Below are positions 43,054 to 51,724 of a stretch of 64,000 nucleotides of DNA, piece by piece. The notes below the pieces were generated by a model. It made no database searches. It had not been told where the DNA came from and saw only the letters and a list, made by a program, of their open reading frames with translations. Source of the DNA: Bacteroidetes bacterium UBA1947 (GTDB lineage: Bacteria > Bacteroidota > Bacteroidia > Chitinophagales > Chitinophagaceae); the NCBI GenBank assembly GCA_002336915.1, contig DDET01000010.1, positions 1-64,000 on the forward strand. The letters are read 5' to 3'. The position numbers were made by a program, and so were the translations under genes. Every line of letters starts with the position of its first letter. Positions within the stretch are counted from its first letter, which is position 1.

Positions 43054-44913
43054 TCACTCACTTTGCTGCAGCTGCACCATTCTTCTATAGATACCATTTT
43101 CTATATCCACAAGTTCTTTATGCGTGCCTTCTTCCACCACTACACCTTCTTCCAGCACTACTATTTTATCGGCATTACGGATGGTAGACAGCCTGTGAGC
43201 TATAACAAAGGAAGTGCGGTTCATCATCAGGTTGTTCATCGCTGCCTGCACCAGTGCCTCGGATTCCGAATCCAGCGAACTCGTAGCTTCATCCAATATC
43301 AGGATGGCCGGGTTTTTGAGAATAGCCCTTGCTATGGCCAGCCGCTGGCGCTGACCGCCTGACAGCTTAATTCCCCGCTCACCCACTATTGTTTTATACC
43401 CTTCGGGGAATTTGGATATAAACTCATGCGCATTAGCTTTTTTGGCGGCCTCAATAACTTCAGCTTCTGTGGCGCCGGTTTTTCCGTACAGGATATTGTC
43501 ATAAATAGAACCGCCGAAAAGATGCACATCCTGCGGCACAAGCGCCATTTGCATTCTTAACTGGGCCAGTGGTATGTCGCAAGCATCTTTATCGTCAAAA
43601 AGTAATTGGCCGGAGACGGGCTCATAGAACCTTAATAAGAGCGAGGTAAGTGTGCTTTTGCCCGCACCGCTGTGCCCTACTATGGCTATCTGCTGGCCCC
43701 GGGCAACCGTTATATTTATATTTTTCAACACTGCGATATCCTGCCTGCCGGGGTAGCTGAAACTGACATTGCGCAATGTAACCGCGCCTGACAATTTAAA
43801 ACGTTCATTCAAAAGTTGTGGTCCAATTTCAACATTCTCAACATTCTCGGCCAGGATCTCCCTGATCCTAAGTGTGGATCCTACCATCTTCTGAAAATCG
43901 GCATAAGAATCGGCGGAAGTAGATATTGTATTGCCTATAATGGCCGTGTACAATACAAAGGCCGTAAGGTCGCCATAGGAGATTTCACGGTGATACATTA
44001 AGTATGAGCCATAAAGTACAACAGCCAGGATGGTAATAAATATCCCGGTAATAACGAAGGATAAGAACAGCGCCCGGGCTTGGCCCATTTTCACAGAAGC
44101 CTTGGTCGTTTTATCCATGTTATTGTTGAACCTGTTGGTCTCGAACCACTCGTTGCCAAAGGCTTTTACGTTGGCTATGCCCTGCAATGTCTCCTGTATC
44201 ACCGTGGCGGTATCAGCCATGTTATCTTGTGTCCTTATTGAAAGGCCCCTTGTTCGCCGCCCCAACAGGGTACCAATAATGAAGATCACGGGTATTATAG
44301 CAAGCATAAGCAGGGTTAGCTCATATGATATGTAAAATATCATGCACATCGAAATAATGAAAGTGAGCGTGCCTCTGACCACAAAGGGCAATATATTGCT
44401 AAAGGAGACCTGGAACTGCTCAACATCCATATTTATCCTGCTGGACAATTCCCCCACCCTGCGCTGTGTGAAAAAATCCATCGGCATCATCACGATCCGT
44501 TTATAGATATCTTTCCTGATATCGGCGATCATATTATCCCGAACATTGGTAAATATGCGAATACGCGCGAATATGGCTACCATCTGTATTAAAAGGATGA
44601 CAAGCATAATGTAGGTAAGCCCCGTGGGACTATACCATGAGTACTTATAGCCATGAAAGTGATAGGCAGAGAATGGTGAATAAAACTGACCGGTAGCACC
44701 GGCTTTTTTAGCCACTGCATCTATAAGCTTCTTTAAAAGAAAAGGGAATGACATAGTGGTGGCGCTCATCACAGCAAGCAATACCAGGGTAAGAATAAAC
44801 TTATCCTTGTAGGGCCGTATATAGCTGAGTAAGCTAAGGGCTTGCTTAAGATTTTCTTTGGTAACGCCGGCCTTGAGGGGGGAAGCCTTAGACGCACTGC
44901 TATTTTCTGCCAT
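43054..44913 (-). CDS. ABC exporter half-transporter (permease-ATPase), copy 1
   Basis: 619 residues: six transmembrane helices (about residues 35-330) then an ATPase domain. Walker A GHSGAGKST, Q-loop MALVPQDVHLF, signature LSGGQRQRL, Walker B AILILDEATSSLDSESEAL and the switch His in VIAHRLSTIRNADK are all intact, so both Walker B Glu and His suggest an active enzyme. Type IV (lipid A flippase/multidrug) exporter. It forms a tandem pair with the gene at 45038, so they may act as a heterodimer or be recent duplicates. Confidence 0.93.
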   Translation of the reverse strand: MAENSSASKASPLKAGVTKENLKQALSLLSYIRPYKDKFILTLVLLAVMSATTMSFPFLLKKLIDAVAKKAGATGQFYSPFSAYHFHGYKYSWYSPTGLTYIMLVILLIQMVAIFARIRIFTNVRDNMIADIRKDIYKRIVMMPMDFFTQRRVGELSSRINMDVEQFQVSFSNILPFVVRGTLTFIISMCMIFYISYELTLLMLAIIPVIFIIGTLLGRRTRGLSIRTQDNMADTATVIQETLQGIANVKAFGNEWFETNRFNNNMDKTTKASVKMGQARALFLSFVITGIFITILAVVLYGSYLMYHREISYGDLTAFVLYTAIIGNTISTSADSYADFQKMVGSTLRIREILAENVENVEIGPQLLNERFKLSGAVTLRNVSFSYPGRQDIAVLKNINITVARGQQIAIVGHSGAGKSTLTSLLLRFYEPVSGQLLFDDKDACDIPLAQLRMQMALVPQDVHLFGGSIYDNILYGKTGATEAEVIEAAKKANAHEFISKFPEGYKTIVGERGIKLSGGQRQRLAIARAILKNPAILILDEATSSLDSESEALVQAAMNNLMMNRTSFVIAHRLSTIRNADKIVVLEEGVVVEEGTHKELVDIENGIYRRMVQLQQSE

Positions 44914-45037
44914 GCTGATACAGGTAAATGGCTGTTAATATCATTAAATATAAGCTAAAATACCGTACCGTGCAATACCGGAAAACTTAAAAAAGCCTGT
45001 AGGGAACATTGAGGCCCAAAAACAAAGGACTGGTATG

Positions 45038-46849
45038 CTATTCGGTCAGTTGCATACGGCTCATGTTCCTGTACAGGCCCTCTTCTATCCGGAGTAACTC
45101 CTGGTGGGTGCCCGATTCTGTTACCATACCATCTTCCAGTACTATTATCTTATCCGCATTGCGGATGGTAGACAACCTATGTGCAATAACAAAAGAAGTG
45201 CGGCCTTTCATCAAATAATTCATAGCCTCCTGTACCAGTGCCTCCGATTCGGAATCAAGGGAACTTGTAGCTTCATCCAATATCAGGATAACAGGGTCTT
45301 TAAGTATAGCACGGGCTATGGCCACACGCTGGCGCTGCCCGCCTGATAGCTTTATACCACGCTCCCCTACCACGGTCTTGTATCCTTCAGGGAACTTACT
45401 AATAAAATCATGAGCGTTTGCCTTCTTAGCGGCTTCCATTACTTCTTCCTCTGTTGCATCGGGCTTTCCGTATATAATGTTCTCGTAAATAGTGCCGCCA
45501 AAAAGATGCACGTCCTGCGGTACGAGGGCCATCTGCATCCTCAACTGTGCCATAGGTATGCTATGAGCTTCCCTGTCATCAAAAAGCAAGCTGCCGGAAT
45601 CCGGTTCATAAAACCGCAACAACAGCGATGTAATAGTACTTTTTCCGGCACCACTTGGCCCCACGATAGCTATCTGCTGGCCTTTCCCGGCGTCTATACT
45701 TACATTTTTAAGCACCATTACATCTTTACGGCCGGGATAGCTAAAACTGATATTTTGAAGAGAGACCTTACCCTTAAGTTTGTACCGCTCATCGGCAGCC
45801 TCGCTATCTACATTTACATCCTCTATTTTATCCATCAGCAATTCCCGCACACGCTGTGTGGCACCTATGCTTTTTTGCAATTGGTTGTAGAGATCGGCAA
45901 AACTGGCCAATGTGCTACCCAGGAAAGCGGTGTAGATGATAAATGCAGTAAGGGCCCCATAAGACAATAAGCCTTGCTGCATGAGATGTGTACTATACCA
46001 GATCAAAAAGATAAGCGTGCCAAAAATGCTAAAGATGAGCAGTGAATTGAACAGGGCCTGTTGTACCCCGCTCTTTAGAGCAAGCTTTACACTGTTGCTG
46101 ATACTTGCAGTATACCTTTTTACTTCGTACCATTCATTGCTGAAGGCCTTTACATTGGTAATGCCCTGCAGGCTTTCCTGCACCACTATACCCGAATCGG
46201 CAAGCTGGTCCTGCGCCTCCCGGGATAATTTTTTAACCCGGCGGCCGAAAATGAAGGCAATAGCCGCTGTAAATGGTATCATGCATAGCATGAGCAATGT
46301 AAGCTTTGCCGAGATAAACAATATGAGGCAAATGCATATTAGAAAGGTCATAACAACCCGTATGGTCTGCGGCACTACTGATGTGATAGTATCCTGGATC
46401 TGTGCCACATCAACGCTAATGCGGCTGGACAGTTCGCCTACCCTGCGTTGAGTGAAGAATTCCATGGGCATTCTTATCATGCGTTTATATATATCCTGCC
46501 TGATATCGGCTATCGACCGCTCGCCCACTTTGGTAAATAAATACGCCCGGAAAAAGGAAATAACCACTTGCAGTAAAAGCAGGCCAAGCATTATGGCCAT
46601 TAACCAGGAAGCCGGGATATGGAACGTGGCATCGTCCGTATCATGTGCCTTATCGATCATTGACTTGAACAACAAGGGAAATGATGTGGTAATGCCGCTA
46701 AGCACCGTGGTGAGCGCCAGGGCGGTAAAAAACTCTGCACGGTAGGGCTTTACATACCTGAATAAGGACAATGCTTCACGTAAACCTTCTTTACTTAAGG
46801 ATACTTTCGGGAGGTCTTGAGTTATATTCCTGTTATTTGGCCGTGCCAT
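45038..46849 (-). CDS. ABC exporter half-transporter (permease-ATPase), copy 2
   Basis: 603 residues with the same order as copy 1: six transmembrane helices, then an ATPase domain with Walker A GPSGAGKST, MALVPQDVHLF, LSGGQRQRV and LILDEATSSLDSESEAL, switch His VIAHRLSTIRNADK. The two proteins share long identical stretches such as FPEGYKTIVGERGIKLSGG versus FPEGYKTVVGERGIKLSGG, so they come from one duplication. Upstream of copy 1, 124 bases apart. A lipid or drug substrate is possible. Confidence 0.93.
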   Translation of the reverse strand: MARPNNRNITQDLPKVSLSKEGLREALSLFRYVKPYRAEFFTALALTTVLSGITTSFPLLFKSMIDKAHDTDDATFHIPASWLMAIMLGLLLLQVVISFFRAYLFTKVGERSIADIRQDIYKRMIRMPMEFFTQRRVGELSSRISVDVAQIQDTITSVVPQTIRVVMTFLICICLILFISAKLTLLMLCMIPFTAAIAFIFGRRVKKLSREAQDQLADSGIVVQESLQGITNVKAFSNEWYEVKRYTASISNSVKLALKSGVQQALFNSLLIFSIFGTLIFLIWYSTHLMQQGLLSYGALTAFIIYTAFLGSTLASFADLYNQLQKSIGATQRVRELLMDKIEDVNVDSEAADERYKLKGKVSLQNISFSYPGRKDVMVLKNVSIDAGKGQQIAIVGPSGAGKSTITSLLLRFYEPDSGSLLFDDREAHSIPMAQLRMQMALVPQDVHLFGGTIYENIIYGKPDATEEEVMEAAKKANAHDFISKFPEGYKTVVGERGIKLSGGQRQRVAIARAILKDPVILILDEATSSLDSESEALVQEAMNYLMKGRTSFVIAHRLSTIRNADKIIVLEDGMVTESGTHQELLRIEEGLYRNMSRMQLTE

Positions 46850-47030
46850 TTGTCCGAATTGTCCTTTTTTTCTAAATAATTAAGCAAAATAAGCCCCTTC
46901 CTGCTCAAAGCACAAATATAATTCGGTGAACGGCGGATATGGGCAGGTTAACATAAGCAGCCGATTTTTGGGAATTCAATAACTATAAAATAGCTATCTT
47001 TATCGCTCCTGAAAATAACATCGTTAGGCT

Positions 47031-47915
47031 TTGTCCAAAGTACTTTATTATATATCGCTGCCCTTTATTTATTTAGTGTCAGTACTGCCTTTCCCCCTAT
47101 TATACCTGCTGTCCGATGCCTTATATGGCCTGTTGTATTATATAGTGGGTTACCGTAAGGACATCGTATTGCAAAACCTGCGCAATTCGTTCCCGGAAAA
47201 GAGTGAAAAGGAGATACTGGCCATCAGGAAGAAGTTTTATAAATACCTGGCCGATCTTTTCCTGGAAGTATTTAAGACCTTGACTATTAGTAAGCCCACG
47301 ATGATGCGCCACTGCTATTTTGACCCGGCGACGAAGGAAATGGTGGAAAAGCTGGCTGCAGAGAATCGCAGTTTTATTATGGTGCTAGGCCACCTTGGCA
47401 ACTGGGAATGGGGTGGCAATACCTTCAGCCTGCAGCTGCCGCACCAGCTTTATGTAATATACCACCCTATTAAAAACAAGCAGGTGGACAACCTGATGTA
47501 CAATATGCGCACCCGTTTTGGCACAAAGCTGATAGCTATGAAGGATACCTTCAGAGCGGTGCTCTCCAAGCAAAACGAACTGTTCTCGCCTGCTTTCATA
47601 GCCGACCAAACCCCCTCGTCGGCTGAGAAGGCATACTGGACCACTTTCCTGAACCAGGATACCGCAGTATTTCGCGGACCTGCAGCAATAGCCCGGAAAA
47701 CGAACTACCCGGTGGTGTACGCGCATATTAAAAGAAGAAAAAGAGGTTATTACGAAATGTTTGGCGAGATTGTTGCAGATAATCCTGCAACGATGACCGA
47801 GGACCAGATACTGGAGATATACACGCATAAGCTGCAACAGAATATCATAGAACAGCCCGAAGTGTGGCTATGGTCGCACAGGAGATGGAAACTAAAAAAG
47901 CCTGCAGAAGCATAA
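47031..47915 (+). CDS. LpxL/HtrB-family lipid A acyltransferase
   Basis: 294 residues. N-terminal membrane anchor (about residues 4-28) and conserved blocks VLQNLRNSFPEKSEKEI, VLGHLGNWEWGG (the HX4E active-site motif, H-L-G-N-W-E), FIADQTPSSAEKAYWTTFL and WLWSHRRWK near the end. LpxL-type enzymes add secondary acyl chains to lipid A at the inner membrane. The start is a TTG, which I accept because it gives the usual N-terminus. It is joined to the desaturase gene after 4 bases. Confidence 0.88.
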   Translation: MSKVLYYISLPFIYLVSVLPFPLLYLLSDALYGLLYYIVGYRKDIVLQNLRNSFPEKSEKEILAIRKKFYKYLADLFLEVFKTLTISKPTMMRHCYFDPATKEMVEKLAAENRSFIMVLGHLGNWEWGGNTFSLQLPHQLYVIYHPIKNKQVDNLMYNMRTRFGTKLIAMKDTFRAVLSKQNELFSPAFIADQTPSSAEKAYWTTFLNQDTAVFRGPAAIARKTNYPVVYAHIKRRKRGYYEMFGEIVADNPATMTEDQILEIYTHKLQQNIIEQPEVWLWSHRRWKLKKPAEA

Positions 47916-47919
47916 AATA

Positions 47920-48936
47920 TTGGTAGAAGAAAAAACATATAGCAACCTCCGCACCGGTAAGGACCTGATCCTTGCCACCAAGCCTTTTGCAAAGGAGGAC
48001 AGGAAGAAGAGTTGGTTTTACCTGCTCTCTACCCTTATACTCTTGATATGTGCATGGGTGGGCACTTTTGCCTTTCCATGGCTGGGCCTTAAGTTGTTCT
48101 TCAGTATACTCACCGCATTGATCATGGTAAGGCTCTTTGTTATATACCACGATTTTTTGCACCACACCATATTACATCGTTCAGCTTTAGCTACGGTAAT
48201 TATGGAGACCTATGGGGTATTAGTATTAGTACCCCCAAGTATATGGAAGCGCTCGCACGATTATCACCATAACCATAATTCAAAGCTCTTTAGTGCGAGT
48301 ATAGGCTCCTATCCCATCGCTACCAAGCGTAAATATTACTCCATGAGCAAGAAAGAGCGCCGGTTGTATCTTGCCGTTCGCCACCCGCTCACTATCATTA
48401 TGGGTTACTTCAGCATGTTCATGCTGGGAATGTGTATCAATTCCTTCCTCAGCAACCCTAAGCGGCATATGGATTCTCTTTTGTCTTTAGTACTGCATTT
48501 TGCCATTGTTACATTGGTCATCATGCACTTTGGCTGGATGGTGTGGCTCATCAGTATTTTTATACCTTTTATGATATCCTCTTTCTTAGGGGCCTATCTT
48601 TTTTACGCGCAGCATAATTTCCCGGGTGCCACCTTTTCACCTAATACTGAATGGAAATATGATATAGCCGCACTGGCATCATCGAGCTATATGGATATGG
48701 GCCCTTTCATGCGCTGGTGCACCGCTAACATAAGCTACCACCATATACACCACCTTAATTCGCGCATACCATTCTATCGCCTGCCCGAAACGATGGCAGC
48801 CATACCCGAATTGCAACATCCCCGCAAAACATCATTGATGCCCCGGGATATGATAGCATGTTTCCGTCTTAAAGTGTGGGACCCTTCTGTGGGTAAGATG
48901 ATCGGTTTTAAAGAGATGAAAGCACAGCAGCATTAA
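47920..48936 (+). CDS. Membrane fatty-acid desaturase
   Basis: 338 residues with four or more transmembrane segments. The three histidine boxes of membrane di-iron desaturases are present: HDFLHH (about 85), HDYHHNHN (about 113) and YHHIHHLNSRIPFYRLPE (about 277). It inserts double bonds into acyl chains, using O2 and electrons. The TTG start is accepted because translation follows the LpxL-like gene by only 4 bases. The pair suggests coordinated changes of outer-membrane acyl chains (inference). Confidence 0.9.
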   Translation: MVEEKTYSNLRTGKDLILATKPFAKEDRKKSWFYLLSTLILLICAWVGTFAFPWLGLKLFFSILTALIMVRLFVIYHDFLHHTILHRSALATVIMETYGVLVLVPPSIWKRSHDYHHNHNSKLFSASIGSYPIATKRKYYSMSKKERRLYLAVRHPLTIIMGYFSMFMLGMCINSFLSNPKRHMDSLLSLVLHFAIVTLVIMHFGWMVWLISIFIPFMISSFLGAYLFYAQHNFPGATFSPNTEWKYDIAALASSSYMDMGPFMRWCTANISYHHIHHLNSRIPFYRLPETMAAIPELQHPRKTSLMPRDMIACFRLKVWDPSVGKMIGFKEMKAQQH

Positions 48937-49481
48937 ACTGTATGTTCCTGCAATTCAGCTATCGCAGTGAACAAAGCTGACTCCTCTATGAAGAAAAGTT
49001 CCAGTAAAGCAGTGTAGATACCCAGCATTTTATAGCGTAGTTCCTTGTATCCTACTGTTTGTTCGGTATGCAGGTAGGCCGGGATGGCCAATTTGTGCAA
49101 GCGGCAAAGCGAGTCGAGTATTACATTGTTAGCCTCGCCGATGGGAATAAAATTTACGTTGTCATTCAGTTTGCAGTTACCCGTACATGTAGCGCAGTCA
49201 TGGCCGTCCTGCTTCTTTTCATAGAGGGCTTTCACCGAAGGCACTAAAAAATCCTGCCGCTCAGTAATATCATGTTTAATGGTAAAGAGCAGGTGCAGGC
49301 AAAAATTGGTATAGATACGTTCAGGCGACTGGGTACCGCTTTTTTTGGTCAATCCCATGGCCAGGCTAATAGCCTCTTCGCATAAAGCCCTGACAGGCGC
49401 ATAATATTCACGCTCCAGTTTGTCAGCTATTGCCGGCAGCTTGATATTGTAATATTCTATTAAATTAATTTCCCGTACCAA
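48933..49481 (-). CDS. Cys/His-rich four-helix protein, hemerythrin-like candidate
   Basis: 182 residues, helical. The helix LHLLFTIKHDITERQDFLVP and the Cys cluster HDCATCTGNCK (CxxCxxxC) suggest metal or redox use, and the C-terminal helix holds ELFFIEESALF. The His/Glu spacing hints at a hemerythrin-like four-helix bundle, but I cannot confirm the full HxxxE pattern. It lies convergent with the desaturase gene (overlapping stops by 4 bases). Upstream is a 16-bp palindrome that could be its operator. Confidence 0.5.
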   Translation of the reverse strand: MVREINLIEYYNIKLPAIADKLEREYYAPVRALCEEAISLAMGLTKKSGTQSPERIYTNFCLHLLFTIKHDITERQDFLVPSVKALYEKKQDGHDCATCTGNCKLNDNVNFIPIGEANNVILDSLCRLHKLAIPAYLHTEQTVGYKELRYKMLGIYTALLELFFIEESALFTAIAELQEHTV

Positions 49482-49547
49482 TATTCTGTTTCCCTCTCTT
49501 TTTTAATACCAAATACAAAAAAAGAATAATGCAGAAAGGCAAACAAT

Positions 49548-49583
49548 GATCATGATCATAGAAAACGATGACCTTGGTCATCT
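49548..49583. promoter_or_regulatory. Palindromic operator-like sites
   Basis: ATGATCATGATCAT (49548-49561) and GATGACCTTGGTCATC (49568-49583) are perfect palindromes about 7 bases apart, in the upstream region of the minus-strand gene ending at 48933. The second looks like a CRP/FNR-type or nuclear-receptor-like dimer site. The controlling factor is unknown. Confidence 0.4.
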
Positions 49584-49587
49584 ATTA

Positions 49588-49633
49588 TAAAAAAATGAGC
49601 GATACAGCATTGAAAAAATGCTACACCGCTCAT
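49588..49633 (-). terminator. Terminator after the T9SS repeat protein gene
   Basis: Arms 49595-49611 and 49617-49633 read ATGAGCGATACAGCATT and AATGCTACACCGCTCAT on the plus strand. As minus-strand RNA all 17 positions pair (three G-U). As plus-strand RNA three would mismatch, so it works on the minus strand. A TTTTTTTAT tail follows. Confidence 0.8.
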
Positions 49634-49652
49634 TCGTTAATATGAGGGTATC

Positions 49653-50990
49653 CTATCCTGTTATCTGAACTTTTTTGATTTGCACCTTATCACCCTGTTT
49701 CACGCTCACAAAGTAAATTCCCGGAACAACCCCGGTTAAATTAATTGCATGTATCGTTTCCGCTCCATTAATGGTCTCTTCGTATACAGTAGTGCCCAGT
49801 GCATTTAATACCTTGATCTCCGTCTTACCTTTAGCACTCAGCAATATATTTACGATGCCTGTGAAGGGGTTAGGGTAAATCTGTACTTTCGGAGTATTGC
49901 CACCAACATACTCTACACCTGCTACGCCCGTCCACTTTGCCAGCCCTGTATACGCCGAGTAGATATTGCCATTAAAATTCTCTGCCGCATAGAAACTGGT
50001 ATAAGCAGCATTACCGCCGAACATGGGATGCCACGTGTTACCATCCCACCTTGCTGAGAGGAAAACCGAATCATCGGCGGTATTCACCTTTTGTATTGCA
50101 CCTGTTACATACAGGTTGTTGTCATCAACCGCCATGCAGTCGTTTGACAGTTGGCCATTGCCGGTAAGTCCACCATTCACATCATTCCATGCAGTGCCAT
50201 TCCAGCGGGCTATACCACGAGTTTTCACATTGCCCGACCATTCAAGTGCACCTATTACATATAGCTCATTATTGAACAGTATCATATTTGCGGCATTGGC
50301 CACATTGACATTAGGCAACTGTGGGATCGTATCATAAAATCCTGGTAATGCAGTCCATGTAGTGCCATCAAATTTTGCAAAACCATTGGCGCCATTAGCC
50401 ATATTCATTGCCCCTATATGCGAAAAGCTACCCGATGCATACAGGTCATTACCCATTACGACCAATCCGCTAACACCATCTGTTGCGCCTACACTTATCC
50501 AGGATGTACCATCCCATTTGGCTACACCATTCTGTCCACCCGCGTAAAGTGCTCCATTGTAGATGGCCATGCAGTCTGCCCCGCCTATGCTTGGGGCTGT
50601 GGCACCCAGGGCCACCCAATTGGTACCATCCCATTTACAAACCCCAAGACCGGGATGGGCGTTCACACCCGCTACCGAGTCTATATCGCCGCCCACATAC
50701 AGTTCGCTGTTCCATACCACCATGCAGTTAATACCGAATGTGCTTTGGTTCAGTTCCGGTGTCACTTTACCCAGCGATGTCCATGCGGTGCCATCCCATT
50801 TCGAGATGCCCTTGTTGTTTTGCGATGCGCCGCCTGCATATAGCTCCGTAGTACCTTTAGCTTTAAGTGCATAAACGTCAAAACCCGGACCCGTCGCCGG
50901 ACCCACTTGTATCCACTGTGCCGATGCATTACCCACTAGCGACAAGCCAAGCGCAAGCAATAAACTGAATTTTGTAGCAGTTATCTTCAT
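49653..50990 (-). CDS. Secreted repeat protein with T9SS sorting domain
   Basis: 445 residues from the ATG at 50990 (MKITATKFSLLLALGLSLVG); an upstream in-frame ATG at 51023 adds 11 residues. Signal peptide ends near GNASAQ. The body is built of repeats of about 40-55 residues, each with a KWDGTxW or KFDGTTW element (for example ISKWDGTAWTSLG, GVCKWDGTNWVALG, NGVAKWDGTSWISVG) and LYVGG/LYAGG, resembling a beta-propeller. The C-terminus (VQIYPNPFTGIVNILLSAKG and KKVQITG) is a type IX sorting domain. Likely a cell-surface protein of unknown ligand. Confidence 0.82.
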   Translation of the reverse strand: MKITATKFSLLLALGLSLVGNASAQWIQVGPATGPGFDVYALKAKGTTELYAGGASQNNKGISKWDGTAWTSLGKVTPELNQSTFGINCMVVWNSELYVGGDIDSVAGVNAHPGLGVCKWDGTNWVALGATAPSIGGADCMAIYNGALYAGGQNGVAKWDGTSWISVGATDGVSGLVVMGNDLYASGSFSHIGAMNMANGANGFAKFDGTTWTALPGFYDTIPQLPNVNVANAANMILFNNELYVIGALEWSGNVKTRGIARWNGTAWNDVNGGLTGNGQLSNDCMAVDDNNLYVTGAIQKVNTADDSVFLSARWDGNTWHPMFGGNAAYTSFYAAENFNGNIYSAYTGLAKWTGVAGVEYVGGNTPKVQIYPNPFTGIVNILLSAKGKTEIKVLNALGTTVYEETINGAETIHAINLTGVVPGIYFVSVKQGDKVQIKKVQITG

Positions 50991-51100
50991 AGAATTAATT
51001 TTGTGATGAACTGAATTTATCATTCACAAAAGTCTATGAAACGGCAGTGCCGGGAAATCCCTGCCGGCAGGTATATTTTGTCCTTAAAGTGTTGAAATGT

Positions 51101-51724
51101 CTACACCAGCTTATTCTCGTAGGCGTATTTTATCAATCCTACTATGCTTTTCGCCACCGTTTTGCGGAAGATGTTTTTTCTATGGGCCTCTACGGTATGC
51201 TCACTTATAAACAAAGTTTCTGCTATCTCTTTATTGCTCTTCTCTGCAGCAATTAGCTTAATAATTTCTTTCTCTCTTGCAGTCAACAAGTCTTTAGCAG
51301 CGATGGTTTTCATAAGTATGCCTGCTACACTGCTGCTATAGTAATAAGTACCATTGTGCACTTCCATTATCGCCTCCAGCAGTTCTTTCTTTTCTATGTC
51401 CTTCAGCAAATACCCTTCAGCCCCTGTGCTCAGCAACTCATGTATGATCTCCTTCTTGTCGAACATCGACAGTGCGATGACTTTGGTTACAGGGTATTTA
51501 TCTTTTACTATCCGCGCCAGCTCAATACCCGTCATACCGGGCATTTCTATATCTGTTATCAATACGTCTACATCGTGCAGTTGCAGGTAGGCTATTGCTT
51601 CTGCTGCGCTATTGCCCCATCCCACCACCTTTATATCCGGCACATTTCCTAGCAGGTTGGCCACACCCTCCACAAAAATTTTGTGGTCATCAACCAGGTA
51701 TAGTTTTATCGCATTACCCTGCAT
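51101..51724 (-). CDS. NarL/FixJ-family response regulator
   Basis: 207 residues. Receiver domain with DD at 12-13 (LVDDHKIF), phospho-acceptor Asp58 in VLITDIEMPG, and Lys in the late loop (LLKDIEKKEL). The C-terminal LuxR helix-turn-helix shows LTAREKEIIKLIAAEKSNKE and HTVEAHRKNIF. Cognate to the histidine kinase immediately upstream, with an 11-base overlap. Target genes unknown; the T9SS repeat gene follows 110 bases downstream and could be one. Confidence 0.93.
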   Translation of the reverse strand: MQGNAIKLYLVDDHKIFVEGVANLLGNVPDIKVVGWGNSAAEAIAYLQLHDVDVLITDIEMPGMTGIELARIVKDKYPVTKVIALSMFDKKEIIHELLSTGAEGYLLKDIEKKELLEAIMEVHNGTYYYSSSVAGILMKTIAAKDLLTAREKEIIKLIAAEKSNKEIAETLFISEHTVEAHRKNIFRKTVAKSIVGLIKYAYENKLV

